Assembly (NCBI RefSeq): GCF_022343555.1
Contig: NZ_JAKQZH010000003.1
Location: 248,001-312,000 of the forward strand
DNA: 64,000 nucleotides
Direction of reading: 5' to 3'
DNA from: Marinobacter sp. C7
GTDB taxonomy: Bacteria; Pseudomonadota; Gammaproteobacteria; Pseudomonadales; Oleiphilaceae
Shown here: in pieces, positions 8,547 to 16,675 of the stretch
Position numbering within the stretch: position 1 is the first letter of the stretch
Layout: every line of letters starts with the position of its first letter
Translations under genes and position numbers: made by a program
Notes under the pieces: model-generated
What the model was told of the DNA's origin: nothing
The model's database searches: none
Seen by the model: only the letters and a program-made list of their open reading frames with translations

Positions 8547-9758
8547 ATGGACTTCAACATCTCCGAAAAGGGCCAGGATTATCTCAACCGCGTGAAGCAA
8601 TTCATGAAGGATGAGATTTACCCCATCGAAGAGCAGTACCACAGGGAACTCGCGTCACAGGAAAACCGCTGGGTTGTGCTGCCGATCATTCGGGAGCTCA
8701 AGGAAAAGGCCAAGGCCCAGGGGCTCTGGAATATGTTCTTCCCGGACGACAAGTACGGATGTGGCCTGCTGAACTCGGATTATGCGCTGATTGCGGAAGA
8801 GACCGGCCGGAGCTTTATTGCGCCGGAAATCTTCAACTGTAACGCACCGGATACCGGCAACATGGAAGTGCTGATCCACTATGGCTCCGAGGAACAGAAG
8901 GCCGAATGGCTGCCCAGGCTGCTCAGCGGCGAGATTCGCTCGGCCTTCTGTATGACCGAGCCGGCGGTTGCCTCATCCGATGCCACCAACATGGAAGCCA
9001 CCGCCATTGTCGAGGGCGATGAAGTGGTGCTGAACGGCCGTAAGTGGTGGAGCACCGGTATCGGTCATCCGGACTGCAAGGTGGGGATCTTCATGGGGCT
9101 CACGGATCCTGACGCCCACAAACATCGCCAGCATTCCATGGTGCTGGTACCTCTGGATACTCCGGGAGTAAAGGTCGAGCGTATGTTGCCTGTGTTTGGG
9201 GCCTATGATGAGCCCTACGGTCACGGTGAAGTATTGTTTGATAACGTGCGGCTGCCCAAGAGCGCCATCATTGCCGGCCCGGGTCGCGGATTCGAGATTG
9301 CCCAGGGCCGTCTGGGGCCGGGCCGCGTCCACCATTGCATGCGGGCAATCGGTGCCGCCGAGCGTACGCTGGAACTGCTGATCAAACGGGCTACCACCCG
9401 GGAGGCCTTTGGCCGGCCGATTGCCAAGCTGGGTGGCAACCCGGACATCATTGCCAATGCCCGTATGTCCATCGAGCAGGCCCGTCTGCTGACCCTGAAG
9501 TGTGCCTGGGCGCTGGATACCAAGGGCATCATGGGGGCGCTGCAGGAGGTATCGATGATCAAGGCTGTGGTGCCGTCGATGTTGCAGACCATTGTCGATC
9601 AGGCCATTCAGATCCATGGTGGTGCCGGTGTCAGCGATGATGACTTCCCGCTGACCCAGTTGTTTGCCTATGCTCGGGTATTGCGGCTGGCGGACGGGCC
9701 TGATGAAGTCCATCGGGCTATGGTGGCTCGGCTTGAGCTTCGGAAGTATAAGTCCTGA
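8547..9758 (+). CDS. Acyl-CoA dehydrogenase (ACAD10/11-like)
   Basis: A 403-residue FAD-dependent acyl-CoA dehydrogenase. Conserved segments: CMTEPAVASSDATN (about 135-148), GRKWWSTGIGHPDC (164-177), the TREAFGRPIAKLGG region and the late QIHGGAGVSDD segment. The GRKWW..G version of the central motif, together with an APH-type kinase two genes downstream, points to the ACAD10/11 or LvaC branch rather than straight-chain beta-oxidation (inference). It is the first gene of a five-gene operon divergent from a LysR gene. The start ATG at 8547 lies after AGTGAGGACAGGC. A 408-bp gap with two large hairpins separates it from the next gene, so expression within the operon may be tapered. Confidence 0.87.
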   Translation: MDFNISEKGQDYLNRVKQFMKDEIYPIEEQYHRELASQENRWVVLPIIRELKEKAKAQGLWNMFFPDDKYGCGLLNSDYALIAEETGRSFIAPEIFNCNAPDTGNMEVLIHYGSEEQKAEWLPRLLSGEIRSAFCMTEPAVASSDATNMEATAIVEGDEVVLNGRKWWSTGIGHPDCKVGIFMGLTDPDAHKHRQHSMVLVPLDTPGVKVERMLPVFGAYDEPYGHGEVLFDNVRLPKSAIIAGPGRGFEIAQGRLGPGRVHHCMRAIGAAERTLELLIKRATTREAFGRPIAKLGGNPDIIANARMSIEQARLLTLKCAWALDTKGIMGALQEVSMIKAVVPSMLQTIVDQAIQIHGGAGVSDDDFPLTQLFAYARVLRLADGPDEVHRAMVARLELRKYKS

Positions 9759-9804
9759 AGTCGGGTCTGGGAGCCTGGATCGCCGGGCCCCCGACCTGGG
9801 GGTG

Positions 9805-9919
9805 GGGAGCGGGTGGGAGACGGTTTCTGAAACCCGCTTCTTCGGCACGTCCATGTGACGCTTGAGCTCCGCCATCCATGGCTCCGCACAGTTTCAGAAA
9901 CCGTCTCCCACCCGCTCCC
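9805..9919. repeat. Long perfect hairpin with conserved loop, copy A
   Basis: The arms 9805-9833 and 9891-9919 are perfect 29-bp inverted repeats. The 57-nt loop (9834-9890) contains CACGTCCATGTG, CGCTTG and GCCATCCATGGC. The loop aligns with those of copies B and C, while the outer arm sequence is unique to this copy. Confidence 0.85.
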
Positions 9920-10019
9920 TTAAAGTTGGGGAGTATGCATTTAGTCAGAATTCAGAGCAGAGGTATCGAGCAGAATTCCGAAAATCTTGCAGGCTGATAT
10001 AAGAGCTCGGGAGTCGGCG

Positions 10020-10114
10020 ATGGGTCTTCCTTTCTGAAACCTTGCGGAGCCATGGATGGCGGAGCAGAGCGTACAGGGATGTATTCACAGCGTGTTTCAG
10101 AAAGGAAGACCCAT
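10020..10114. repeat. Long perfect hairpin with conserved loop, copy B
   Basis: The arms 10020-10040 and 10094-10114 are perfect 21-bp inverted repeats. The 53-nt loop carries GCCATGGATGGC and GTACAGGGATGTATTC on the plus strand, i.e. the loop of copy A in the opposite orientation. The innermost 10 bp of the arms (TTTCTGAAAC) match copy A; the outer part does not. Confidence 0.85.
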
Positions 10115-10166
10115 TGACGGCTCTTCCACCTTTGTTGAAAACAAGAGAAACCAACGGATAAAAACG

Positions 10167-10988
10167 ATGACACAGAGAGTATTCATTACAGGGGGAGCCT
10201 CGGGCCTCGGTCGGGCAATCGCACTGCGTTACGCCAAAGAGGGCGCCAAAGTTTGCATCGGGGATATCAACCCGGAGCAGGGCCTGGCCGTGGAGAAAGA
10301 GATTAACAGGGACGGCGGCGAAGGCTACTTTGTCCAATGCGATGTGCGCCGGCTGACGGACTTCGAGAAAGTCCGGGATGACCTTGAGAAGAAATGGGGC
10401 GGTGTCGACGTTGTTGTGAACAACGCCGGGGTAGCCTCGGCCGGCTCTATTGAAGACACCACCATGGCCGACTGGGAGTGGATCCTCGATATCAACGTGC
10501 TGGGCGTGGTGCGCGGCTGCAAGGCCTTTACGCCGCTGTTCAAACAGCAGGGCTCCGGGGCGTTTGTAAACATTGCCTCCATGGCCGGGTTGATGCTGGC
10601 GCCGTTGATGGATAGCTACAATGTGTCCAAGGCCGGCGTGATTGCCCTGTCTGAAACCCTGAGCCAGGAGCTGCGGGATGCGGGTATCCACGTCAGTTGT
10701 GTATGCCCGGCGTTTTTCCAGACCAATCTGGCCAGCACCATGCGGTCGGACATCCCCGGCATCCAGCAGAACGTGAACAAGTTGATGAAGCGCTCCAGTA
10801 TTACCGCCGAGGACGTTGCCGAGGACATTTTCCGGAGTGTGAAGGACAAGAGCTTCTGGGTGCTGCCGCATGCCAAAGAACGCCGGATGTGGGTATTGAA
10901 ACGCCACGCGCCCTGGGCCTTTGACTGGCTCATGCATCAGGAAAGCAAGCGCTGGATGAACAAGATGGGCGGCAAGGCGAACGCCTGA
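10167..10988 (+). CDS. Short-chain dehydrogenase/reductase
   Basis: A 273-residue SDR oxidoreductase. Seen: the nucleotide-binding TGGASGLG (8-15), NNAGVA (85-90), catalytic Ser138 in NIASMAG and Y151-x3-K155 in YNVSK. It has a C-terminal extension rich in Trp, Arg and Lys (KRHAPWAFDWLMHQ). The ATG at 10167 is chosen because the SDR fold begins immediately after it; a longer in-frame start at 10056 would run through hairpin B. It is followed 30 bp later by an APH-type kinase. In the proposed 4-hydroxyacyl-CoA pathway it could oxidise a hydroxyacyl intermediate (inference). Confidence 0.87.
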   Translation: MTQRVFITGGASGLGRAIALRYAKEGAKVCIGDINPEQGLAVEKEINRDGGEGYFVQCDVRRLTDFEKVRDDLEKKWGGVDVVVNNAGVASAGSIEDTTMADWEWILDINVLGVVRGCKAFTPLFKQQGSGAFVNIASMAGLMLAPLMDSYNVSKAGVIALSETLSQELRDAGIHVSCVCPAFFQTNLASTMRSDIPGIQQNVNKLMKRSSITAEDVAEDIFRSVKDKSFWVLPHAKERRMWVLKRHAPWAFDWLMHQESKRWMNKMGGKANA

Positions 10989-11018
10989 CTGGCAGGAACA
11001 GACCACAGGAGAACCTGA

Positions 11019-12083
11019 ATGACACAGATCGACGAGGCGGTGGATATCCGGGAAGGTGAGGAGCTGGATGTAGCCGCTGTTGACCGGTTCATGAAACAGG
11101 CGATTCCCGGGCTGGAGGGCCAGCCTGCGATCAAGCAATACCCCGGTGGCGCCTCCAACCTGACCTACCAGGTGGACTACGGTGACCAGTCCTACGTACT
11201 GCGCCGCCCGCCGTTCGGCAAGATCGCCAAATCCGCCCATGACATGCTCCGGGAGGCACGGGTCATGCGGGCGTTGAAGCCGGTATATCCCTACGTGCCG
11301 AACATCGTGGCCATCTGTGACGATCATGATGTTCTGGGCTGCGATTTCTACGTTATGGAGCGCCTGAAGGGGATCATCCTGCGGCAGGATTTCCCGAAGG
11401 GTTTCGAGCTGAGTGAGCCGGATACCCGCAAGCTGTGTCTCAACGTGATCGACAAGCTCGTGGACCTGCACCGGGTGGACGCCAAAGCGGCTGGCCTGGA
11501 CAAGCTGGGCAAGGGCGCGGGTTACGTCCAGCGTCAGATCGGTGGCTGGAGCGATCGGTTCCGCAAGGCCCGCACGGAAGATGTGGGTGATTTCGAGGCG
11601 GTGATGGGCTGGCTCAATGACAAGATGCCGGAGGACATCGCCCAGGTAGTCATTCATAACGACTACCGCTTTGACAACGTGGTGCTGAATCCGGACAACC
11701 CCTTCGAAGTGATCGGTGTGCTGGACTGGGAAATGGCGACCATTGGCGATCCGCTGATGGACCTGGGCAACAGCCTGGCCTACTGGATCCAGGCCGATGA
11801 CGAGGGGCCGTTCCAGATTCTTCGTCGCCAGCCAACGCACCGGCCTGGCATGCTGACGCGCAAGGAAGTGGTGGACTATTACATGGAAAAGTCCGGTTTT
11901 CGTGTCGATAACTTCGACTTCTATGAAATCTATGGCCTGTTCCGGCTGGCGGTGATTATCCAGCAAATCTACTACCGCTTTTACCATGGCCAGACCAAAG
12001 ACAAACGCTTTGCCGCCTTCGGCCACGCCGCCAATTACCTGGAAAAGCGCTGCCAGCGGCTGATCAGCGAGAGCACTCTGTAA
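11019..12083 (+). CDS. APH-family phosphotransferase (ACAD10/11 kinase-domain-like)
   Basis: A 354-residue protein kinase-like phosphotransferase of the aminoglycoside phosphotransferase superfamily. Visible: substrate/nucleotide loop GGASNLTYQV (43-52), catalytic HNDYRFDN (213-220) and the metal Asp in LDWEMATIGDP (235-245). Members of this subgroup encoded beside acyl-CoA dehydrogenases phosphorylate 4-hydroxyacyl-CoAs (LvaA in levulinate catabolism; the kinase domain of human ACAD10/11), rather than antibiotics. The context here, between an SDR and a phosphatase-fold gene and near an acyl-CoA dehydrogenase, supports that role. The stop overlaps the next start by one base (TAATG), implying translational coupling. 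Confidence 0.85.
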   Translation: MTQIDEAVDIREGEELDVAAVDRFMKQAIPGLEGQPAIKQYPGGASNLTYQVDYGDQSYVLRRPPFGKIAKSAHDMLREARVMRALKPVYPYVPNIVAICDDHDVLGCDFYVMERLKGIILRQDFPKGFELSEPDTRKLCLNVIDKLVDLHRVDAKAAGLDKLGKGAGYVQRQIGGWSDRFRKARTEDVGDFEAVMGWLNDKMPEDIAQVVIHNDYRFDNVVLNPDNPFEVIGVLDWEMATIGDPLMDLGNSLAYWIQADDEGPFQILRRQPTHRPGMLTRKEVVDYYMEKSGFRVDNFDFYEIYGLFRLAVIIQQIYYRFYHGQTKDKRFAAFGHAANYLEKRCQRLISESTL

Positions 12084-12772
12084 TGGCGACCATCTACCTG
12101 ATCCGACACGGCCAGGCCAGCTTTGGCAAGGACAACTACGACCAGCTGTCACCCCGGGGGTGGGAGCAGGGGCAGGTGCTGGGGCGGTGGCTGGCCGGTA
12201 AGGTGACACCGGACGCCGTATTCGGTGGCAACATGGAGCGCCACCGGGAGACCGTCGAAGCCATCGCCTCCGGTTTCGGCCAGACCCTGCCGGATATGCA
12301 GGCCGTTGAAGGGCTGAACGAATTCGATCACATGCAGGTGGTTGAGCGGTTGAGGCCCGAGTGGGCAGACCGGGCGGTGATGGCCCGGGATATGGCCGCC
12401 TTTCCCAAGCCTGCGAGGCTTTTCCAGCAGGTGTTTGAGGAAGCAATGGCACGCTGGATCAGCGGTGAGTATGACAGCGAATATGCGGAAAGCTGGGGAG
12501 CATTCAGGGCACGGGTCATTGCGGCCCTCGATGACCTGATCAGCTATGCCGATGGTGGTGACGTCCTGGTCTCCACTTCCGGCGGACCAATCGCCGTGAT
12601 TGCCCAGCACTTGCTGGAGCTCTCGGATGAGAAAACGCTGGCAGTGAATAACGTCATCGCCAACACCAGTGTCTCCCGCATCCTGTATTCCGGCCCGCGT
12701 CGCAGCCTGGCCGTTTTCAATAACTACAGCCACCTCGAGGCGGAAGATCCCGCACTGGTGACATTCCGATAA
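12083..12772 (+). CDS. Histidine phosphatase family protein
   Basis: A 229-residue phosphoglycerate-mutase-like phosphatase. The catalytic RHGQ lies at residues 8-11 (YLIRHGQASFG), and the second His is probably in the HYSH-like late region. It shares one base with the upstream kinase stop. In this operon it could remove or move the phosphate added by the kinase, or have a housekeeping role; the sequence does not say which. Confidence 0.8.
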   Translation: MATIYLIRHGQASFGKDNYDQLSPRGWEQGQVLGRWLAGKVTPDAVFGGNMERHRETVEAIASGFGQTLPDMQAVEGLNEFDHMQVVERLRPEWADRAVMARDMAAFPKPARLFQQVFEEAMARWISGEYDSEYAESWGAFRARVIAALDDLISYADGGDVLVSTSGGPIAVIAQHLLELSDEKTLAVNNVIANTSVSRILYSGPRRSLAVFNNYSHLEAEDPALVTFR

Positions 12773-12789
12773 CGCATTAGGGGAAATCG

Positions 12790-13560
12790 ATGAGCAACAA
12801 GAACCTGTTTGATCTGTCCGGCAAGGTGGCCCTGGTCACCGGCGCCAGCCGGGGTATTGGCGAGAGCATCGCCCGGACCCTGGCCCACTACGGGGCTCAT
12901 GTCATCGTCAGCAGCCGCAAGATCGACGGCTGCGAGAAAGTAGCCAGTAGCATCCGTGAGGAGGGCGGAAGCGCCGAAGCGGTTGCCTGCCATATCGGGG
13001 AAATGGATCAGATCGAGGCTATCTGGGACCATATCGACAAGGAACACGGCAAGCTGGATATCCTGGTCAACAACGCTGCGGCCAACCCGTATTTCGGGCC
13101 GGTGGAAGACACCGACCTGGGCGCGTTCCAGAAGACCGTGGACGTGAACATCCGCGGCTACTTCTTCATGTGCGCCCGCGGCGCCCAGCTGATGAAGAAA
13201 CATGACGGTGGGGCGATCGTTAACGTGGCATCCGTGAATGGCGTGAATCCCGGGCACTTCCAGGGCATCTACTCGGTCACCAAGGCCGCGGTGATCTCCA
13301 TGACCAAATCCTTCGCCATGGAGCTTGGCCAACAGAACATCCGCGTCAACGCACTGTTGCCGGGTCTGACCGACACCAAGTTCGCCAGCGCGCTGACGAC
13401 CAATGACGCCATCAAGAAACAGGCGATGGCGCACATCCCCATGAAGCGTGTGGCCGATCCCGATGAGATGGCGGGTACCGTGCTGTATCTGGTCTCCGGG
13501 GCATCCAGCTACACGACCGGTGCGTGCATTAACGCCGATGGTGGTTACCTGACCATTTAA
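12790..13560 (+). CDS. Short-chain dehydrogenase/reductase (FabG-like)
   Basis: A 256-residue classical SDR. TGASRGIG lies at 17-24, NNAAANPYF near 94-102, and the catalytic Ser in NVASVNG with Y161-x3-K165 in YSVTK. The C-terminus YTTGACINADGGYL is the usual SDR ending. The likely cofactor is NAD(P); the substrate is probably a hydroxyacyl-CoA or related alcohol, given the operon. It is the last gene of the operon, 17 bp after the phosphatase gene, and is followed by a three-copy palindrome array. Confidence 0.87.
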   Translation: MSNKNLFDLSGKVALVTGASRGIGESIARTLAHYGAHVIVSSRKIDGCEKVASSIREEGGSAEAVACHIGEMDQIEAIWDHIDKEHGKLDILVNNAAANPYFGPVEDTDLGAFQKTVDVNIRGYFFMCARGAQLMKKHDGGAIVNVASVNGVNPGHFQGIYSVTKAAVISMTKSFAMELGQQNIRVNALLPGLTDTKFASALTTNDAIKKQAMAHIPMKRVADPDEMAGTVLYLVSGASSYTTGACINADGGYLTI

Positions 13561-13573
13561 CCGGAGCGAAGCT

Positions 13574-13737
13574 GGGGTCAGAAGAAAGCCTTCTTCTGAC
13601 CCCGGATTCAAGTTCGACCCCAAGGCTGTGGCCTGAAATCGGGGTCAGAAGAACGCTTTCTTCTGACCCCAGGTTCAGGTTTAACCTCAAGCCTGGGCTG
13701 TGAAATTGGGGTCAGATGAACGCTTTCATCTGACCCC
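13574..13737. repeat. Three-copy REP-like palindrome array
   Basis: Copies at 13574-13603, 13641-13670 (AAGAA/TTCTT subtype) and 13708-13737 (ATGAA/TTCAT subtype), spaced exactly 67 and 67 bp. The two spacers resemble each other (both run TTCAxGTTxxACCxCAAG), which suggests the array grew by tandem duplication. It lies between convergent genes. Confidence 0.85.
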
Positions 13738-13765
13738 GACTTCACGCCGACCCCCCACTCCCCCC

Positions 13766-14644
13766 TCAGGCCGGCTCACAGGTCAGCGCCCGGAAATCCC
13801 CGCGAAGCTCCACCGCCCGCTCTTCCAGATGCGCCAGATGCGAAGGCGCACCAGCCTCAATCAGCTCATACATCAGTTCCGCCATCGCCGCCCGGCTCTC
13901 GGTCATCATTTCCTTGTAGGCGTCTCCACGGACCTCGGCGGAGTTCAGAAGCAAGTAGCGGACCCGCTCGCCGAACGCCGGCGAGTCCCGTTCTTCCAGC
14001 GCTTCCAACAGGGCCAGCTGCCAGTTACGGCGGCCTTCCAGCCAGATTTCGGTCTGCCGGCCCCGGTTCTCGGACCACTCACGGGCGATTCTCTGCTGCC
14101 GGGTGTTCAACGTCCCGAGCCAGTTTTCGATGCGTTCTATCGTCCGCTCTGCCCGGGCGTCTGCCCGCGCCTGCGGCGAACCCAGGAGAAATTTTTCCTC
14201 CATCTCCTGATGGTTTCGGGCCATGTTTCTGGCCAGTTCGGCCACCTGCTCGTCGCTCAGAGACGCGAGCAGATTGGCGGCCGTTGGTGCGGCCTGTTCA
14301 AGCAACCCGGGAATAAACTCGAACAGGCGCTGCTGGTGGTAGCTGACCCTTGCCCGGTCCAGATCACCCGCGCGGGTGTCCCTGGCCAGTTCGGTCAGCC
14401 ATTGCCGGTAACGGGGCAGTTCTGCAGTGCAGTGCCACTGGCGGAGGTTGTCGAAGTCCCGAGCCAGCCGCTGTTCCTGTTCGGCAGTCAGGGTTACGTA
14501 GTCGTCGACCCACCAGCTTACGCCCCAGTCGGCATACCGGTAGGCCGTACGCGTCGAGCTACAGGCAGAGAGCAGCAGGAGAACGAAGAGCGCCATGGCT
14601 GCTCGTACGAGGGGGCTCGGTAGGTGGGCGGGAATAGTCATCAC
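13766..14644 (-). CDS. DUF6279-type lipoprotein
   Basis: A 292-residue predicted lipoprotein. The hydrophobic N-terminus ends in LLLSACSS, with the lipid-modified Cys at about 28, followed by a largely helical, charged domain that begins TRTAYRYADWGVSWWVDDY. This matches proteins annotated DUF6279. Likely anchored to the outer membrane and facing the periplasm; its function is unknown. It is transcribed divergently from the DUF2798 gene. Confidence 0.72.
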   Translation of the reverse strand: MMTIPAHLPSPLVRAAMALFVLLLLSACSSTRTAYRYADWGVSWWVDDYVTLTAEQEQRLARDFDNLRQWHCTAELPRYRQWLTELARDTRAGDLDRARVSYHQQRLFEFIPGLLEQAAPTAANLLASLSDEQVAELARNMARNHQEMEEKFLLGSPQARADARAERTIERIENWLGTLNTRQQRIAREWSENRGRQTEIWLEGRRNWQLALLEALEERDSPAFGERVRYLLLNSAEVRGDAYKEMMTESRAAMAELMYELIEAGAPSHLAHLEERAVELRGDFRALTCEPA

Positions 14645-14781
14645 GGTGCCTCAGCGAAAAGCCCTATGGAAAAACATTGCATGCTCATTATCATACTGTT
14701 TCTGTTCCGGTGAATACGAAACAGGGCGCGGATCGGATGGAGCGGTCCACGGCCTCCCACGTTCTGGCTCATGGAGACTGA

Positions 14782-15030
14782 ATGTCCAAGCAAAAGTTTG
14801 CCCACGCTCGCCAGTTGATCTTTGCGTTTTACATGTCAGGCATCATGTCCCTGATGATGTCCGGGATCATCACGTTCCTCAATACCGGTCTGACCGAGGG
14901 TTTCCTGCAACGCTGGGGATCGGCGTTCCTGGTTGCCTGGGGTTCGGCCCTCCCGCTGGTGATCTTCGTAGCACCGCTTGCCGGTCGCCTGACGGCGCGT
15001 ACCCTGAACTTCCTGGCCAGGGAGCGGTAA
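14782..15030 (+). CDS. DUF2798 two-helix membrane protein
   Basis: An 82-residue inner-membrane protein with two helices (about 13-34 and 47-70) and the conserved start of DUF2798 (QLIFAFYMSGIMSLMMSG). Its role is unknown. It stands alone, with 137 bp upstream to the divergent lipoprotein gene. Confidence 0.75.
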   Translation: MSKQKFAHARQLIFAFYMSGIMSLMMSGIITFLNTGLTEGFLQRWGSAFLVAWGSALPLVIFVAPLAGRLTARTLNFLARER

Positions 15031-15183
15031 CGGCCATTCCGGAAGCCCGAATTGTCAAATTCTGTAAATCTGTTCGTCACACCCATCCGTAGATTGTTTT
15101 GCGTACAGTTCATGGAATGAATTTGTGCAGGTTCGAACCATCAAACCCTGATCTGCAACCTCTGCAATTGAGGATGAGTGACA

Positions 15184-16623
15184 ATGAATACAAAATTTGC
15201 TTTGCCTTTGGTGGCGGCCAGTAGTGTGTTGTTGGCCGGGTGTTTCGATGGTGACAGTGATCCGGCGAAAACCAGTGTCCGGGTCATTCATGCGTCTTCG
15301 GACGCGCCAGCGGTGAATGTTCGCGTGAATAATGAAACGGTTGTCTCGGGTGCTGACTACAAACAGGCAGCCGTCCTGACGCCGAATGCCGGTATGGCTT
15401 CCATCGCAGTAGATGGCATTCTCCCGGGCGGCGATACCGCGACCGTGATCGATGCGGACGCCTCCCTCCGGTTTGATACCAGTTATGACGTGATTGCAGT
15501 CGGCAAGGTAGGGGACGAAACCATCGCTCCTCTGATTCTTGCCGATGATGGTGAGCGAGACAGCGCGGACTCGGTCCGTCTCCGTGTTGCGCATTTGTCC
15601 CCCGCGGCTCAGCAGGCTGCTGGTGGCCCCGTTGATGTCTATGTTACGGCAGCGGGAGCGGAGCTCCCTGCAGAGGCGACTTTCAGCTTTGCCTTCAAGG
15701 ACAGTGTCGGGCCGCTCGAGATACCCGCGGGTGACTACCAGATTCGGGTAACCCCGGCGGGCGCAGGTACCGTGGTATATGACAGCGGATCGGTTGCGTT
15801 GCCCGCAGGAGCCGATCTGCTGGTAGGAGCGATCGACAACACGGTTTACGGCGAGTCTCCGATCACTCTGCTGGTGATCAACGGCAGTGAAACGAGTGAA
15901 ATCCTGTCCGCCGAGACCGGTGCCGACCTTCGGGCGGTGCACAGTGTTTCTGATATAGGCTTCGGAAGGGCGGACACCGCCGTCGATGTCTATCTCAACT
16001 CAACCCTCGGATCAGGTACACCGCTGACCTTCTCTTTCGGTGACACGCTTCCTGATGCGGCCTTTACCGGAAATTATCTGCTTGGTTCTCCCGGCGGCGC
16101 TGCCGGAGATTACGACCTGACAGTAACCGCGTCCGGTGACACCACACCCGCGATCGAGGCAACCCTGACACTCGCTGCGGGTGACCTTAAAACGATTGTT
16201 GCCGCCGGCAGTGTCGAGGCAGGCTTCGATGCCCTGGTCTTTGCCGATGACAACCGCCGGATCGCCACCGCGGCTAAACTGCGCCTGATCCACGGTGCCG
16301 TTGAGGCGTCGACGGTAGATGTCTACCTGGTGCCGACAGCCGAGGGCGGTGCAGATGCAACGGTGATTGGTAACCTGGCCGGCTCGCCGACCGTACCGGG
16401 TTTTGAGTACGGAACCAGCACCGGGTATGTACAAGTGGCGGCTGGCAGCTATGTGGCGTTTATTACGGAGGCAGGTAACCCGGCGAATGTGTTGTACAAA
16501 TCGCCGAGTCTGACTTTGTCAGCCAGCGGAATTTACAGTGCCGTTGCCCGGCGTGCCCTGAGTGGCAGCGATCCTGTGGCGGGTGTCACCCTGCTGGATG
16601 ATTTTGTCGCCGTGCCGCAGTGA
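15184..16623 (+). CDS. DUF4397 repeat lipoprotein
   Basis: A predicted lipoprotein of about 479 residues. The signal peptide ends in the lipobox LLAGCFDG. The mature part repeats a beta-rich DUF4397-like unit: VRVIHASSDAPAVNVRVNN, later LRVAHLSPAA...VDVYVT, then LRAVHSVSDIGF...VDVYLN, then LRLIHGAVEASTVDVYLV, i.e. four copies of the strand pair. Probably surface or periplasmic; the function is unknown. The ATG at 15184 is favoured over a GTG at 15178 because AGGATG lies at the right distance. Followed by a clear terminator. Confidence 0.8.
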   Translation: MNTKFALPLVAASSVLLAGCFDGDSDPAKTSVRVIHASSDAPAVNVRVNNETVVSGADYKQAAVLTPNAGMASIAVDGILPGGDTATVIDADASLRFDTSYDVIAVGKVGDETIAPLILADDGERDSADSVRLRVAHLSPAAQQAAGGPVDVYVTAAGAELPAEATFSFAFKDSVGPLEIPAGDYQIRVTPAGAGTVVYDSGSVALPAGADLLVGAIDNTVYGESPITLLVINGSETSEILSAETGADLRAVHSVSDIGFGRADTAVDVYLNSTLGSGTPLTFSFGDTLPDAAFTGNYLLGSPGGAAGDYDLTVTASGDTTPAIEATLTLAAGDLKTIVAAGSVEAGFDALVFADDNRRIATAAKLRLIHGAVEASTVDVYLVPTAEGGADATVIGNLAGSPTVPGFEYGTSTGYVQVAAGSYVAFITEAGNPANVLYKSPSLTLSASGIYSAVARRALSGSDPVAGVTLLDDFVAVPQ

Positions 16624-16647
16624 ATCGCGCACTGACCCGTCAGAGTA

Positions 16648-16675
16648 AGGCCCCGGCACCGCCGGGGCTTTTTCG
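16648..16675 (+). terminator. Rho-independent terminator
   Basis: GCCCCGGC, a short ACC loop, then GCCGGGGC and TTTTTC. It lies 25 bp after the DUF4397 gene and directly before the convergent PBP4 stop at 16676. Confidence 0.85.

Larger units (their letters stand above)
9759..10166. other. Intergenic gap with two long hairpins
   Basis: This 408-bp region between two genes on the same strand holds two related long hairpins (9805-9919 and 10020-10114) and no convincing gene. A long antisense open frame crosses it but is a shadow of the flanking genes. Confidence 0.6.

Noticed and set aside
9945-12452. A very long open frame on the minus strand under the SDR and kinase genes
   Set aside because: It is a codon-bias shadow of clear plus-strand genes; no domain, no ribosome site, and it runs across hairpin B.
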